64,000 bases of DNA from Phytophthora colocasiae (lineage: Eukaryota; Oomycota; Peronosporomycetes; Peronosporales; Peronosporaceae): contig JAGKQI010000064.1 of NCBI GenBank assembly GCA_018806915.1, positions 1,054,001 through 1,118,000 of the forward strand, in the 5' to 3' direction. The translations under genes were made by a program, and so were the position numbers. Positions 43,963 through 54,561 of this stretch are shown here, in pieces (within the stretch, counting starts at the first letter, position 1; every line of letters starts with the position of its first letter). Below the pieces are notes generated by a model. The model was not told the DNA's origin, did not search any database, and saw nothing but the letters and a program-made list of their open reading frames with translations.

Positions 43963-44347
43963 TAACTCTGAAAACACATCTGGAAGTCTGATATCTGAAG
44001 GATTTCAGATATTGACCTTTAGAGTGTGGTAATCTGAGTGCGTGTTTTCAGAGACTTATTTCTGAAATTCATGTGTTTAGATATGTGATCGACCATGTTG
44101 CTGCTTATATAAAACGACTGTGTGAATGTGAATATGGAAGTGAGTTTGTGGAGAATTAAGTACTGGAGGATACGAAGTTATGAATGATGAGATGATGAGA
44201 AGGAGTGTGATTATGTGGAGTGATATTGAAAGATTAAGGGATTAGGAAGCTACACTGAGGCCAGGGGTTTACGTCACAAATGCAGACAACTATTTGGCTT
44301 CTCGAAGATGCAGCCTTCCCGTGGGCACCATGGTGGACACCTGAGCT
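43963..44347. other. Spacer between the 3' ends of pol and the antisense frame
   Basis: About 385 bases with no gene, between two convergent coding regions. It contains two CTCTGAAAAC words in opposite orientation (about 43964 and 44043). The same region is kept in copy B at 54177-54561. Confidence 0.6.
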
Positions 44348-46687
44348 TCAGTAGTGAAGGGAGATCGGGTTCTCGGAACGCTCCGTAGGTGTCATATGAT
44401 CCTTCTTGATGTCAGCGGGGACGTACTGGAGCCACTCTTCGTCCGCATTCACCGTGGCCCATTGCATCCGAGCAGGCTCAATAGCGTCCAAGTCACCCAG
44501 TTGCGTCTCCAGACTCAGACACTTGGGACCCCCGAGCTCTGCGACTCTGGGATCTTGCCAGATCCAAGGGCAGGACTTGTCTGGGACAACCCAGATACCA
44601 GGCTCTGAAAGCAGCGACTCTGGGAAATCTTTGTGCCCCAGGACCTTTCGGATGAGGGCGTTGTGCTGACGAATCATGGCGGCTCGACGCATGGACCGGT
44701 ACTTGTGAAGCTCCGCAGACTTGTCGTCAGCCTCAACATCCATGGTCACCCAATGCGTACGCTCCCAGAAGGCTTGAGCATGCTTCTTCATGCTGCGCAC
44801 GATGTCTTCCACGTCAGCCAACACCATGGGCCCCAGTTCTTCCCGCTTGTGGAAGTAAAACTCTGAGAATCGGTTGTCGAACATGACTTTCCAAGGGGCG
44901 CGCTTCTTGCGGAGGACTGCACAGTACCGCTCAGAGTCCCAGCGCTTCTTGAGGATGGCACATGAAAGTTTGTGCACCTCGTAGTCTGAAAAACCCAATG
45001 TCTGGCCAGTGGTGGTCTTGGTAGAGCTCACTCGTTGTACCCTGATACCATAGTACAACCAGGAGGATGCCTCACAGTCTGGTGTTTCCACCACCTGGAA
45101 CTTCTTGACCGTCAGGGAGTTATAGGGCTTGGACACCAGACTACGCGCTTTCCCAGAAGAACTTTTGGACTTCGATCCACTTCCACTGGTGGACTTCGGG
45201 CGAGACTTAGGACTGGTGTGGGCCTTTACGGATGCGATACTTCTCTTGGACTTCTTGGTGGGGATGATAGGTCCATCATCAGAGTCTGAGTCGTCATCAG
45301 AATCCCGGGGACGTTTGGAACCAGGACGCGGGTGGTCATCAGACTTCTTGTCTCCAGACTTCTTGCTCCCGGACTTCTTGTCCCCAGACTTCTTGCTCCC
45401 AGACTTCTTGTCTTGAGACTTCTTGTCTTCAGACTTGTCGCTCTCGGAATCGCTGTCGTCAGACGCACCATCATCAGAGCTCTCGTCGTCGTCTTCGTCT
45501 CCAGACTCGATCACACCAGAATCCTTGTAATCCGGATCATCCTTGTGGTTGTCGGCGGTGGACTCGACATCACTTTCTGGGTAATTTACGTGACCATCCA
45601 GATCACCCCAGGCTGCAGGCTCGGTACCAGCTGAGATGTGACGATCCACCACCTCGTCGGCCATCTGGTAATACACTTCAGGGACGTACTTGGCCCAGAG
45701 AGTAGAATCCAGGCGACGAGAGAATACCAGGCTCACCAACATCTGAATGAGAGCCGGACTGCTAAAGAGACTGTGAGCCGCTTTGTCCGACGCCAACCAC
45801 TCCATGGCTTTATCATACTTGATCCCAGATAGCAGGGCTTGGCGGAGGTCGGGTCGAACTTCCTTCCAGACCACGTCACCAGGGAGCCTCTTGTGGACCT
45901 CAGACTTCGTCATCTTAGAATCTGCATTCGCCGGAAGCGCCGACTCTTCAACGGGCTTGTGTCCGGAAGGACGACGCTGCAAATTCTTGGAGTCCCACTT
46001 GAACGGTCGCTTCGGAGGTGATTTCAGAGTCTGGGGCTTCGGTGGATATGACAGGTACCGTGGGCTCTCGCTCTTGGACTCTGAGGTTTCAGTACTTGGA
46101 CGGGTAAGATCCAGAACTCTGGAGGTCCTCGCGGCCTTCTCAGCAGCCTGACGAGCTCGTTCCTCAGAAAGCCGTTTCTTGAAGTCAGGAACGGGCTTCT
46201 CTCGCGCGTCCAAGGCTGTCACATTGATGATAGTCGTCCAGTTATCAGGGACGGTGGTGTCCTCTTGGTATGACACCAGAAGGTCATGAAGCCGATCCCA
46301 ATTACCAGAGATTTCAGAATTCTCTTGTAAGAACTCTGAGAACCCCCACGGATCTGTGGGCTTGACCTCAGGACGCGACTTCAGAATCGAGACCTGTGCT
46401 TGAAGATCAGCGACTTGGGACTTCAGAACTGCCTTGTCCGACTTCAGAGCTTCCACTTGGTCCTGGTAATGAGCCTTGAGGTCCTGAATCTCTGAAGCCA
46501 TGCGTTCTTCTACCACACCGGCGTCTTGTTGGGCACACTTGAGCTCGTGTTTCCAGTATTGGCAGTGGAGTACCCACTCGCGCTTGATTTCTTCACACTC
46601 GGAGCGCGCTGCGGCCGCATCGATCAAGGCGACGCCGTAACCAACACGTTCTCGAAGGCGGCGGTGAGCAGCAGCCATGAGTTTCAA
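44348..46687 (-). CDS. Antisense frame of copy A, second part (779 codons)
   Basis: Runs opposite to gag-pol and is intact in copy A. From the first Met: a short helical start, a coiled coil (about residues 60-110), a middle region with WNRLHD-like helices and basic stretches (PPKRPFKWDSKNLQRR), a segment rich in Asp, Ser and Lys with tandem KKSGSKKSGD units (about residues 405-455), a nuclear-localisation-like KKSKRS, and a well-conserved C-terminal domain of about 230 residues (SWLYYGIRVQRV to DEEWLQYVP). No known enzyme or viral domain is recognised. The frame continues upstream, without another stop, into the frame at 46751-47662. The role is unknown; a nucleic-acid-binding structural or regulatory protein is a guess from composition. 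Confidence 0.75.
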   Translation of the reverse strand: MKLMAAAHRRLRERVGYGVALIDAAAARSECEEIKREWVLHCQYWKHELKCAQQDAGVVEERMASEIQDLKAHYQDQVEALKSDKAVLKSQVADLQAQVSILKSRPEVKPTDPWGFSEFLQENSEISGNWDRLHDLLVSYQEDTTVPDNWTTIINVTALDAREKPVPDFKKRLSEERARQAAEKAARTSRVLDLTRPSTETSESKSESPRYLSYPPKPQTLKSPPKRPFKWDSKNLQRRPSGHKPVEESALPANADSKMTKSEVHKRLPGDVVWKEVRPDLRQALLSGIKYDKAMEWLASDKAAHSLFSSPALIQMLVSLVFSRRLDSTLWAKYVPEVYYQMADEVVDRHISAGTEPAAWGDLDGHVNYPESDVESTADNHKDDPDYKDSGVIESGDEDDDESSDDGASDDSDSESDKSEDKKSQDKKSGSKKSGDKKSGSKKSGDKKSDDHPRPGSKRPRDSDDDSDSDDGPIIPTKKSKRSIASVKAHTSPKSRPKSTSGSGSKSKSSSGKARSLVSKPYNSLTVKKFQVVETPDCEASSWLYYGIRVQRVSSTKTTTGQTLGFSDYEVHKLSCAILKKRWDSERYCAVLRKKRAPWKVMFDNRFSEFYFHKREELGPMVLADVEDIVRSMKKHAQAFWERTHWVTMDVEADDKSAELHKYRSMRRAAMIRQHNALIRKVLGHKDFPESLLSEPGIWVVPDKSCPWIWQDPRVAELGGPKCLSLETQLGDLDAIEPARMQWATVNADEEWLQYVPADIKKDHMTPTERSENPISLHY

Positions 46688-46750
46688 GCATCCAGCCGTC
46701 CGAAAAACCTTCTCGGCAAGTCGGGTGGGGGAGACGTGAGAAACCAGAGA

Positions 46751-47662
46751 TCACAGTTCCCGGCGAACATCCACAGATGACGTCAGAGCATCTAGAGTGC
46801 GTACATCCGGAGTTTGGGCACATGGAGACACAACCTCGTCGGGATCGAAGCTTGGGATCACTCGCTCCAGCTCCCGGAGGTCTTCATCAGTGAGTGCCTC
46901 ATAACCCACGAGTACACAGGGGCCCCCATACGCATTCGCTATGTGGCGCCCTTTTCTGAAGTCATCAGCTCGCGCCGGGGTATTCACCAGAAAGGCACGT
47001 CCCTCTGGCTTCACGCTGGTAGCGATATAGTTCTGGGGAACATCAGAGTCCCCCAACGCCGTGACTTGATCCCCTGTGGATGTCACCAGACCCTGACGAA
47101 ACAGCCGATCGACCTCTTCTGTGGACAAAAGCCGTGGAGCACCAAAGGCTCGCGGTCTGAAGACACCAGGAGTTCCCTCAGAGAATTCAGAGTGAGATTC
47201 CCCACGTGAAACCACTGGTGGCGAGAGATCACCAACACCGGCCGAGTTCATGTCATCACCAGGGAGATCCTCAGTCGGACCATCGACCTGTGAGTCGGTA
47301 GGTTGGGATGCATGGGCTGGGGCGCTAGGGCTGCCACCTGGCGACGTGGCCGAACCAACATCTCCACCCTGCGATATACTGGCAGTTGCCGAAGCAGGAC
47401 AAGTGCCTGTGGCGTCGCCTGCCACCCCACTCGCTGGGGCGTTTGAGCTCAGGGAAGTGTTTGTTTCCTCAGTCATGAGCGAAAGGACGGAGTTTTGAAA
47501 ATGATCGCCTGTTTGGCAAGTCAAATTCAAGTTTCTGAGTCTGAGAGAATCAGATTGTGCGACGGGACACCAGAGACTCTGAAAACCAGGTAACTGACAA
47601 AGAGTTGCAGCTACGCTACGCTCTGAAAACCGTCTATCAGAATGTTTGATAGGCCTGGCCAT
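46751..47662 (-). CDS. Antisense frame of copy A, first part (303 codons)
   Basis: Starts 56 bases inside the 3' LTR boundary and ends with TGA at 46751-46753. A later in-frame Met (MTEETNTSLSS, about 47476) could be the real start. The first half is Ser/Gly/Ala-rich and probably disordered. The second half is better ordered (LLSTEEVDRLFRQGLV, GRHIANAYGGPCVLVGYEAL) and is conserved in copies B and C. No known domain. After the TGA the same frame stays open for 21 codons to the Met of the next entry. A promoter in the LTR read in antisense would be needed to transcribe it. Confidence 0.7.
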   Translation of the reverse strand: MARPIKHSDRRFSERSVAATLCQLPGFQSLWCPVAQSDSLRLRNLNLTCQTGDHFQNSVLSLMTEETNTSLSSNAPASGVAGDATGTCPASATASISQGGDVGSATSPGGSPSAPAHASQPTDSQVDGPTEDLPGDDMNSAGVGDLSPPVVSRGESHSEFSEGTPGVFRPRAFGAPRLLSTEEVDRLFRQGLVTSTGDQVTALGDSDVPQNYIATSVKPEGRAFLVNTPARADDFRKGRHIANAYGGPCVLVGYEALTDEDLRELERVIPSFDPDEVVSPCAQTPDVRTLDALTSSVDVRREL

Positions 47663-47705
47663 GATACACAGCTTGGAGAAAGTTCCGCACTGATGGATCG
47701 TGACC

Positions 47706-47717
47706 AGGAGGGGCGGT
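47706..47717 (+). other. Polypurine tract of copy A
   Basis: AGGAGGGGCGGT sits immediately before the 3' LTR. The same tract borders the LTRs of copies B (50154-50165) and C (60699-60710) on the other strand. Confidence 0.7.
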
Positions 47718-49408
47718 TGACATGATGTTAATTCCGATTTTCGAGCGACAGGTGGATATTACGTTACGATGTGATTGGTTATACTATGGGTTATAAGCGA
47801 AAGGGACTTTGGGACGTGGCTGTACCCGTGCGACATCTGTGGAAGATTGTGGATAAACCTTCGCCTGACTGTAAAAGGGCCCAATGGACCAGAAGTGTAC
47901 TTCAGAGTGTGCACAACTCTGAAGGTCAACTACACTCTGTCTGGTCACCGGACTTTCCCCGACGATGAGTGCCTAAGTTCTGGCGGAAAGTCTCTCAGAA
48001 GAACGTATCTCTGAGAGACCTCATCCCGTTACCGTCCAGCGCGACGATGGATGGTTCAAGGATTCACAATATATACCCGCAGAGACCAAGTATCGCACGC
48101 TGGACGCCGCGCACCCGCGCAACCCCAAGATCTTCATTGTACGTTGTAGCATTGGTGCTCCGTACTCTGGTTACTTACTCAAAACTCTGGTATCTCTAAC
48201 TCTGAGTGACTAAGACTCTGAAAACCAAGTGATATCAGACTCTGAAAACCAGGATGCAGACTCTAGAAACCACCGAAGATTCAAGACCATACTGAAACCA
48301 AGTGAACCCAAGTTCAAGTCACGCATTCAAGTGATTACTGACCTGCACATCCCCGTAATGACGTCTCTACCTGTCAACCCATCGAGATCAGCTGCACCGA
48401 CTGCATACTGAGACCAAGTCAAAGTACCAGATGTATACAGAGACCAAGAGTACCTGAGATATGAAGACTGACTGCATAAAGGACGCAAAAGACGACAAGA
48501 AGGAGAGAGTTACCAGAGATATATGATAGTTATGAGGAAGATAAACGATAAACAGAGTTCAATTTGCTTGCTACTGCACAAGTCCGCTTGAGAGGTTTTC
48601 AAGCCACTGCGTCATCACGTACGTCGTGTGATCTCCACCAAATTCAATCCCCTTAGGTGGAGATCAGGTAACGTAGAGACCTGAAAGGACCCGCCTATTC
48701 CATATCCTAGTTGGGTCGTTTGTTTTGTCTCTAGCGGTAGCCCATTTCATATTGCTCGTTTGGACAGGCTCTGGAAACTAGACAGTCGTTTTCAGAGTGC
48801 AAGGTAGACTGTTATATATAGCCGATTGTATTGGTTTATATTTTCCCTCTATATTAGAGGGTGGTGCGCGAACGTAAAGGGATACCAGACAGACCAGGTG
48901 TCTGGTGGTAAGTCCCTAGTTGACCTGGAGTGTTAGCCCCACCGTTCCAAGAGGCCTAGAAAGAATAAGAACGGCTGTATATATTTGTATATTTTCGAAC
49001 TCTGTATATTGGTTGTTTATCTCTGAAAGTCAGGTATCTCGGTTCTGGATTTGTGATATTCAGACACCGAATTCCGACCTTTCTCTGGTATATTAACCTC
49101 TTTTCGACCGCCGACTTCCTGGAAAACACTTTGGTTTCCAGAGATTCCGACTCCCGAACGCTCCTGGAAGGATTTTCCTGAATACCGACACCAGACTCCA
49201 AGGGAACCCCAACCTCTCTTCACAACACATTCTCAGACTCCGGCGAGGGTCATATTTCCGAAGACAACGAACCCACGAGGATACCGCAAGGTACCACACG
49301 CCAACCTACCGTTGTACGGCTCTGAAAAACCCTTTTTCGGTAGTCGTATAACTAGGGTTCACTATACGCCCCCTGCTCCGCGACCAAAGTTTCACCGACT
49401 TCGCGACA
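47718..49408 (+). repeat. 3' LTR of copy A (1,691 bp)
   Basis: Same ends as the 5' LTR (TGACATG...CGCGACA). It differs from the 5' LTR by scattered substitutions and short indels, so the insertion is not brand new. It abuts the truncated, inverted LTR of copy B. Confidence 0.9.
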
Positions 49409-50153
49409 CAGTCTTCATATCTCAGGTACTCTTGGTCTTTGTATACATCTGGTACTTTGACTTGGTCTCAGTATGCAGTCTGTGCAGCCGATCTCGATGG
49501 GTTGACAGGTAGAGACGTCATTACGGGGGATATGCAGGTCAGTAATCACTTGAATGCGTGACTTGAACTTGGTTTCAGTATGGTTTTGAATCTTCGGTGG
49601 TTTCAGAGTCTGGTATCCTGGTTTTCAGAGTCTGATATCACTTGGTTTTTCAGAGTCTTGGTCACTCAGAATTAGAGATACCAGAATCTTGAATACGAAA
49701 CCAGAGTACGGAGCACTAATGCTTCAACGTACATGAAGATCTTGAGGGTTGCGCGGGTGCGCGGCGTCCGGCGCGCGATACTTGGTCTCTGCGGGTATAT
49801 ATTGTGAATCCTTGAACCATCCATCGTCGCGCTGGACGGTAACGGGATGAGGTCTCTCAGAGATACGTTCTTCTGAGAGACTTTCCGCCAGAACTTAGGC
49901 ACTCATCGTCGGGGAAAGTCCGGTGACCAGACAGAGTGTAGTTGACCTTCAGAGTTGTGCACACTCTGAAGTACACTTCTGGTCCATTGGGCCCTTTTAC
50001 AGTCAGGCGAAGGTTTATCCACAATCTTCCACAGATGTCGCACGGGTACAGCCACGTCCCAAAGTCCCTTTCGCTTATAACCCATAGTATAACCAATCAC
50101 ATCATAACGTAATATCCACCTGTCGCTCGAAAATCGGAATTAACATCATGTCA
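49409..50153 (-). repeat. Truncated 3' LTR of copy B (745 bp)
   Basis: Corresponds to about 59944-60698 of the complete inverted LTR. The missing half would have extended to the left, where copy A's LTR now ends. Confidence 0.85.
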
Positions 50154-50208
50154 ACCGCCCCTCCTGGTCACGATCCATCAGTGCGGAACTTTCTCCAAGC
50201 TGTGTATC

Positions 50209-51790
50209 ATGGCCAGGCCTATCAAACATTCTGATAGACGGTTTTCAGAGCGTAGCGTAGCTGCAACTCTTTGCCAGTTGCCTGGTTTTCAGAGTCTCTG
50301 GTGTCCTGTCGCACAATCTGATTCTCTCAGACTCAGAAACTTGAACTTGACTCGCCCAACAGGCGATCATTTTCAAACCTCCGTCCTTTCGCTCATGACT
50401 GAGGAAACAAACACTTCCCTGAGCTCAAACGCCCCAGCGAGTGGGGTGGCAGGCGACGCCACAGGCACTTGTCCTGCTTCGGCAACTGCCAGTATATCGC
50501 AGGGTGGAGATGTTGGTTCGGCCACGTCGCCAGGTGGCAGCCCTAGCGCCCCAGCCCATGTATCCAAGCCTACAGACCCACAGGTCGATGGCCCGATTGA
50601 GGACCTCCCTGGTGATGACATGGACTCGGCCGGTGCTGGTGATCTCTCGCCACCGGTGGCTTCACGTGGGGAATCTCACTCTGAATTCTCTGAGGGAACT
50701 CCTGGTGTCTTCAGACCGCGAGCCTTTGGTGCTCCACGGCTTTTGTCCACAGAAGAGGTCGATCGGCTGTTTCGTCAGGGTCTAGTGACGTCCACGGGAG
50801 ACCAAGTCACGGTGTTGGGGGACTCTGATGTTCCCCAGAATTATATTGCTCCCATCGTCAAACCAGAGGGGCGTGCCTTTCTGGTGAGTACTCCTGCACG
50901 GGCTGAAGATTTTAGAAGAGGGCGTCACATAGCGAACGCGTATGGTGGCCCCTGTGTACTCGTGGGTTACGAGGCACTCACTGACAAAGACTTCCGGGAG
51001 CTGGAGCGGGTGATCCCAAGCTTCGACCCTGACGAAGTCGTGTCTCCGTGCGCCCAGACTTTGGTGCCCCACGGCTTTTGTCCACGGAAGAGGTCGATCG
51101 GCTGTTTCGTCAGGGTCTGGTGACACCCACAGGAGACCAAGTCACGGCGTTGGGGGACTCTGATGTTCCCCAGAATTATGTCGCTCCCAACGTGAGACCG
51201 GAGGGGCGTGCCTTTCTGGTGAGTACTCCTGCACGGGCTGAAGATTTCAGAAGAGGGCGTCACATAGCGAACGCGTATGGTGGCCCCTGTGTACTCGTGG
51301 GTTACGAGGCACTCACTGACAAAGACTTCCGGGAGCTGGAGCGGGTGATCCCAAGCTTCGACCCTGACGAAGTCGTGTCTCCGTGCGCCCAGACTTTGGT
51401 GCCCCACGGCTTTTGTCCACGGAAGAGGTCGATCGGCTGTTTCGTCAGGGTCTGGTGACACCCACAGGAGACCAAGTCACGGCGTTGGGGGACTCTGATG
51501 TTCCCCAGAATTATGTCGCTCCCAACGTGAGACCGGAGGGACGTGCCTTTCTGGTGAATACCCCGGCGCGAGCTGATGACTTCAGAAAAGGGCGCCACAT
51601 AGCGAATGCGTATGGGGGCCCCTGTGTACTCGTGGGTTATGAGGCACTCACTGATGAAGACCTCCGGGAGCTGGAGCGAGTGATCCCAAGCTTCGATCCC
51701 GACGAGGTTGTGTCTCCATGTGCCCAAACTCCGGATGTACGCACTCTAGATGCTCTGACGTCATCTGTGGATGTTCGCCGGGAACTGTGA
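50209..51790 (+). pseudogene. Antisense frame of copy B, first part, with a 335-bp tandem triplication
   Basis: Equivalent of 46751-47662. Three consecutive copies of a 335-base unit start at 50724, 51059 and 51394. Since 335 is not a multiple of three, each junction shifts the frame and yields early stops (51121-51123 and 51456-51458). The last copy returns to the family sequence and ends in the conserved TGA at 51788-51790. Confidence 0.85.
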
Positions 51791-51853
51791 TCTCTGGTTT
51801 CTCACGTCTCCCCCACCCGACTTGCCGAGAAGGTTTTTCGGACGGCTGGATGC

Positions 51854-54176
51854 TTGAAACTCATGGCTGCTGCTCACCGCCGCCTTCGAGAACGTGTTGG
51901 TTACGGCGTCGCCTTGATCGATGCGGCCGCAGCGCGCTCCGAGTGTGAAGAAATCAAGCGCGAGTGGGTACTCCACTGCCAATACTGGAAACACGAGCTC
52001 AAGTGTGCCCAACAAGACGCCGGTGTGGTAGAAGAACGCATGGCTTCAGAGATTCAGGACCTCAAGGCTCACTACCAGGACCAAGTGGAAGCTCTGAAGT
52101 CGGACAAGGCAGTTCTGAAGTCTCAAGTGGCTGATCTTCAAGCGCAGGTCTCGATTCTGAAGTCGCGTCCTGAGGCAAAGCCGACAGATATGTGGGGATT
52201 CTCAGAGTTCTTACAAGAGAATTCTGAAATCTCTGGTAATTGGGATCGGCTTCATGACCTTCTGGTGTCATACCAAGAGGACACCATCGTCCCTGATAAC
52301 TGGACGACTATCATCAATGTGACAGCCTTGGACGCGCGAGAGAAGCCCGTTCCTGACTTCAAGAAACGGCTTTCTGAGGAACGAGCTCGTCAGGCTGCTG
52401 AGAAGGCCGCGAGGACCTCCAGAGTTCTGGATCTTACCCGTCCAAGTACTGAAACCTCAGAGTCCAAGAGCGAGAGCCCACGGTACCTGTCATATCCACC
52501 GAAGCCCCAGACTCTGAAATCACCTCCGAAGCGACCGTTCAAGTGGGACTCCAAGAATTTGCAGCGTCGTCCTTCCGGACACAAGCCCGTCGAAGAGTCG
52601 GCGCTTCCGGCGAATGCAGATTCTAAGGTGGCAAAATCTGAGGTCCACAAGAGGCTCCCTGGTGACGTGGTCTGGAAGGAAGTTCGACCCGACCTCCGCC
52701 AAGCCCTGCTGTCTGGGATCAAGTATGATAAGGCCATGGAGTGGTTAGCGTCTGACAAGGAAGCTCACAGTCTCTTTAGCAGTCCGGTTCTCGTCCAGAT
52801 GTTGGTGAGTCTGGTATTTTCCCGTCGTCTGGATTCCACTCCTTGGGCCAAATATGTCCCTGAGGTCTACTACCAGATGACTGATGAGGTGGTGGATCGT
52901 CACATCTCGGCTGGTACCGAGCCTGCGGCCTGGGGTGACCTGGATGGTCACGTGAATTACCCGGAGAGTGACGTTGAGTCCACTGCCGATGACCCAAGGA
53001 CGACCCTGATTACAAAGATTCTGGTGTGGTCGAATCTGGAGACGAAGATGACGACGGGAGCTCAGATGACGGTGCGTCTGACGACAGCGATTCCGAGAGC
53101 GACAAGTCTGAAGACAAGAAGTCTGGGAGCAAGAAGTCTGGGGACAAGAAGTCCGGGAGCAAGAAGTCTGGAGACAAGAAGTCTGATGACCACCCGCGTC
53201 CTGGTTCCAAACGTCCCCGGGATTCTGATGACGACTCAGACTCTGATGATGGACCTATCATCCCCACCAAGAAGTCCAAGAGAAGTATCGCATCCGTAAA
53301 GGCCCACACCAGTCCTAAGTCCCGTCCGAAGTCCACCAGTGGAAGTGGATCGAAGCCCAAGAGTTCTTCTGGGAAGGCACGTAGTCTGGTATCCAAGCCC
53401 TACAATTCTCTGACGGTCAAGGAGCTCCAGGTGGTGGAAACACCAGACTGTGAAGCATCCTCCTGGTTGTACTATGGTATCAGGGTACAACGAGTGAGCT
53501 CTACCAAGACCACCACGGCCAGACATTGGGTTTTCCAGACTACGAGGTGCACAAGCACTCATGTGCCATCCTCAAGAAGCGCTGGGACTCTGAGCGGTAC
53601 TGTGCAGTCCTCCGCAAGAAGCGTGCCCCTTGGAAAGTCATATTCGACAACCGATTCTCAGAGTTTTACTTCCACAAGCGGGAAGAACTGGGGCCCATGG
53701 TGTTGGCTGACGTGGAAGACATCGTGCGCAGCATGAAGAAGCATGCTCAAGCCTTCTGGGAGCGTACGCATTGGGTGACCATGGATGTTGAGGCTGACGA
53801 CAAGTCTGCGGAGCTTCACAAGTACCGGTCCATGCGTCGAGCCGCCATGATTCGTCAGCACAACGCCCTCATCCGAAAGGTCCTGGGGCACAAAGATTTC
53901 CCAGAGTCGCTGCTTTCAGAGCCTGGTATCTGGGTTGTCCCAGACAAGTCCTGCCCTTGGATCTGGCAAGATCCCAGAGTCGCAGAGCTGGGGGGGGGCC
54001 AGTGTCTGAGTCTGGAGACGCAACTGGGTGACTTGGATGCGATTGAGCCTGCTCGGATGCAATGGGCCACGGTGAATGTGGACGAAGAGTGGCTCCAGTA
54101 CGTCCCCGCTGACATCAAGAAGGATCATATGACACCTACGGAGCGTTCCGAGAACCCGATCTCCCTTCGCTACTGA
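51854..54176 (+). pseudogene. Antisense frame of copy B, second part, two frameshifts
   Basis: Equivalent of 44348-46687, starting MKLMAAAHRRLRERV. A one-base deletion near 52992 shifts the frame before the acidic region, which resumes at 53026 in another frame. A second one-base deletion near 53515 (CACGGCC where copy A has CACTGGCC) moves the C-terminal domain to the frame starting at 53526. The second lesion is shared with copy C, so B and C descend from the same damaged parent. Confidence 0.85.
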
Positions 54177-54561
54177 AGCTCAGGTGTCCACCATGGTGCC
54201 CACGGGAAGGCTGCATTTTCGAGAAGCCAAATAGTTGTCTGCATTTGTGACGTAAACCCCTGGCCTCAGTGTAGCTTCCTAATCCCTTAATCTTTCAATA
54301 TCATTCCACGTAATCACACTTCTTCTCATCATCTCATTGTTCATAACTTCGTATCCTCCAGCACTTAATTCTCCACAAACTCACTTCCATATTCACATTC
54401 ACACAGTCGTTTTATATAAGCAGTAACATGGTCGATCACATATCCAAACGCACGAATTTCAGAAATAGGTCTCTGAAAACACGCACTCAGATTACCACAC
54501 TCTAAAAGTCAATATCTGAAATCCTTCAGATATCAGACTTCCAGATGTGTTTTCAGAGTTA
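54177..54561. other. Spacer between antisense frame and pol of copy B
   Basis: Counterpart of 43963-44347; no gene. Confidence 0.6.

Larger units (their letters stand above)
32252..49408 (+). mobile_element. Copy A of a large Ty3/Gypsy retrotransposon with an antisense reading frame
   Basis: Complete structure: 5' LTR 32252-33940, primer-binding site 33943, gag from 34034, protease-pol to 43962, antisense frames 44348-47662, polypurine tract 47706-47717, 3' LTR 47718-49408. Gag-pol carries at least seven lesions. The 5' flank (AATGG) and the bases after the 3' LTR (CAGTC) do not match, so no target duplication survives. Confidence 0.9.

Noticed and set aside
53095..53200. Short direct repeats (AAGAAGTCTGGGAGC type) considered as a CRISPR-like or satellite array
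   Set aside because: They are codon-phased KKSG units within the antisense protein, without unique spacers, in a eukaryotic transposon.
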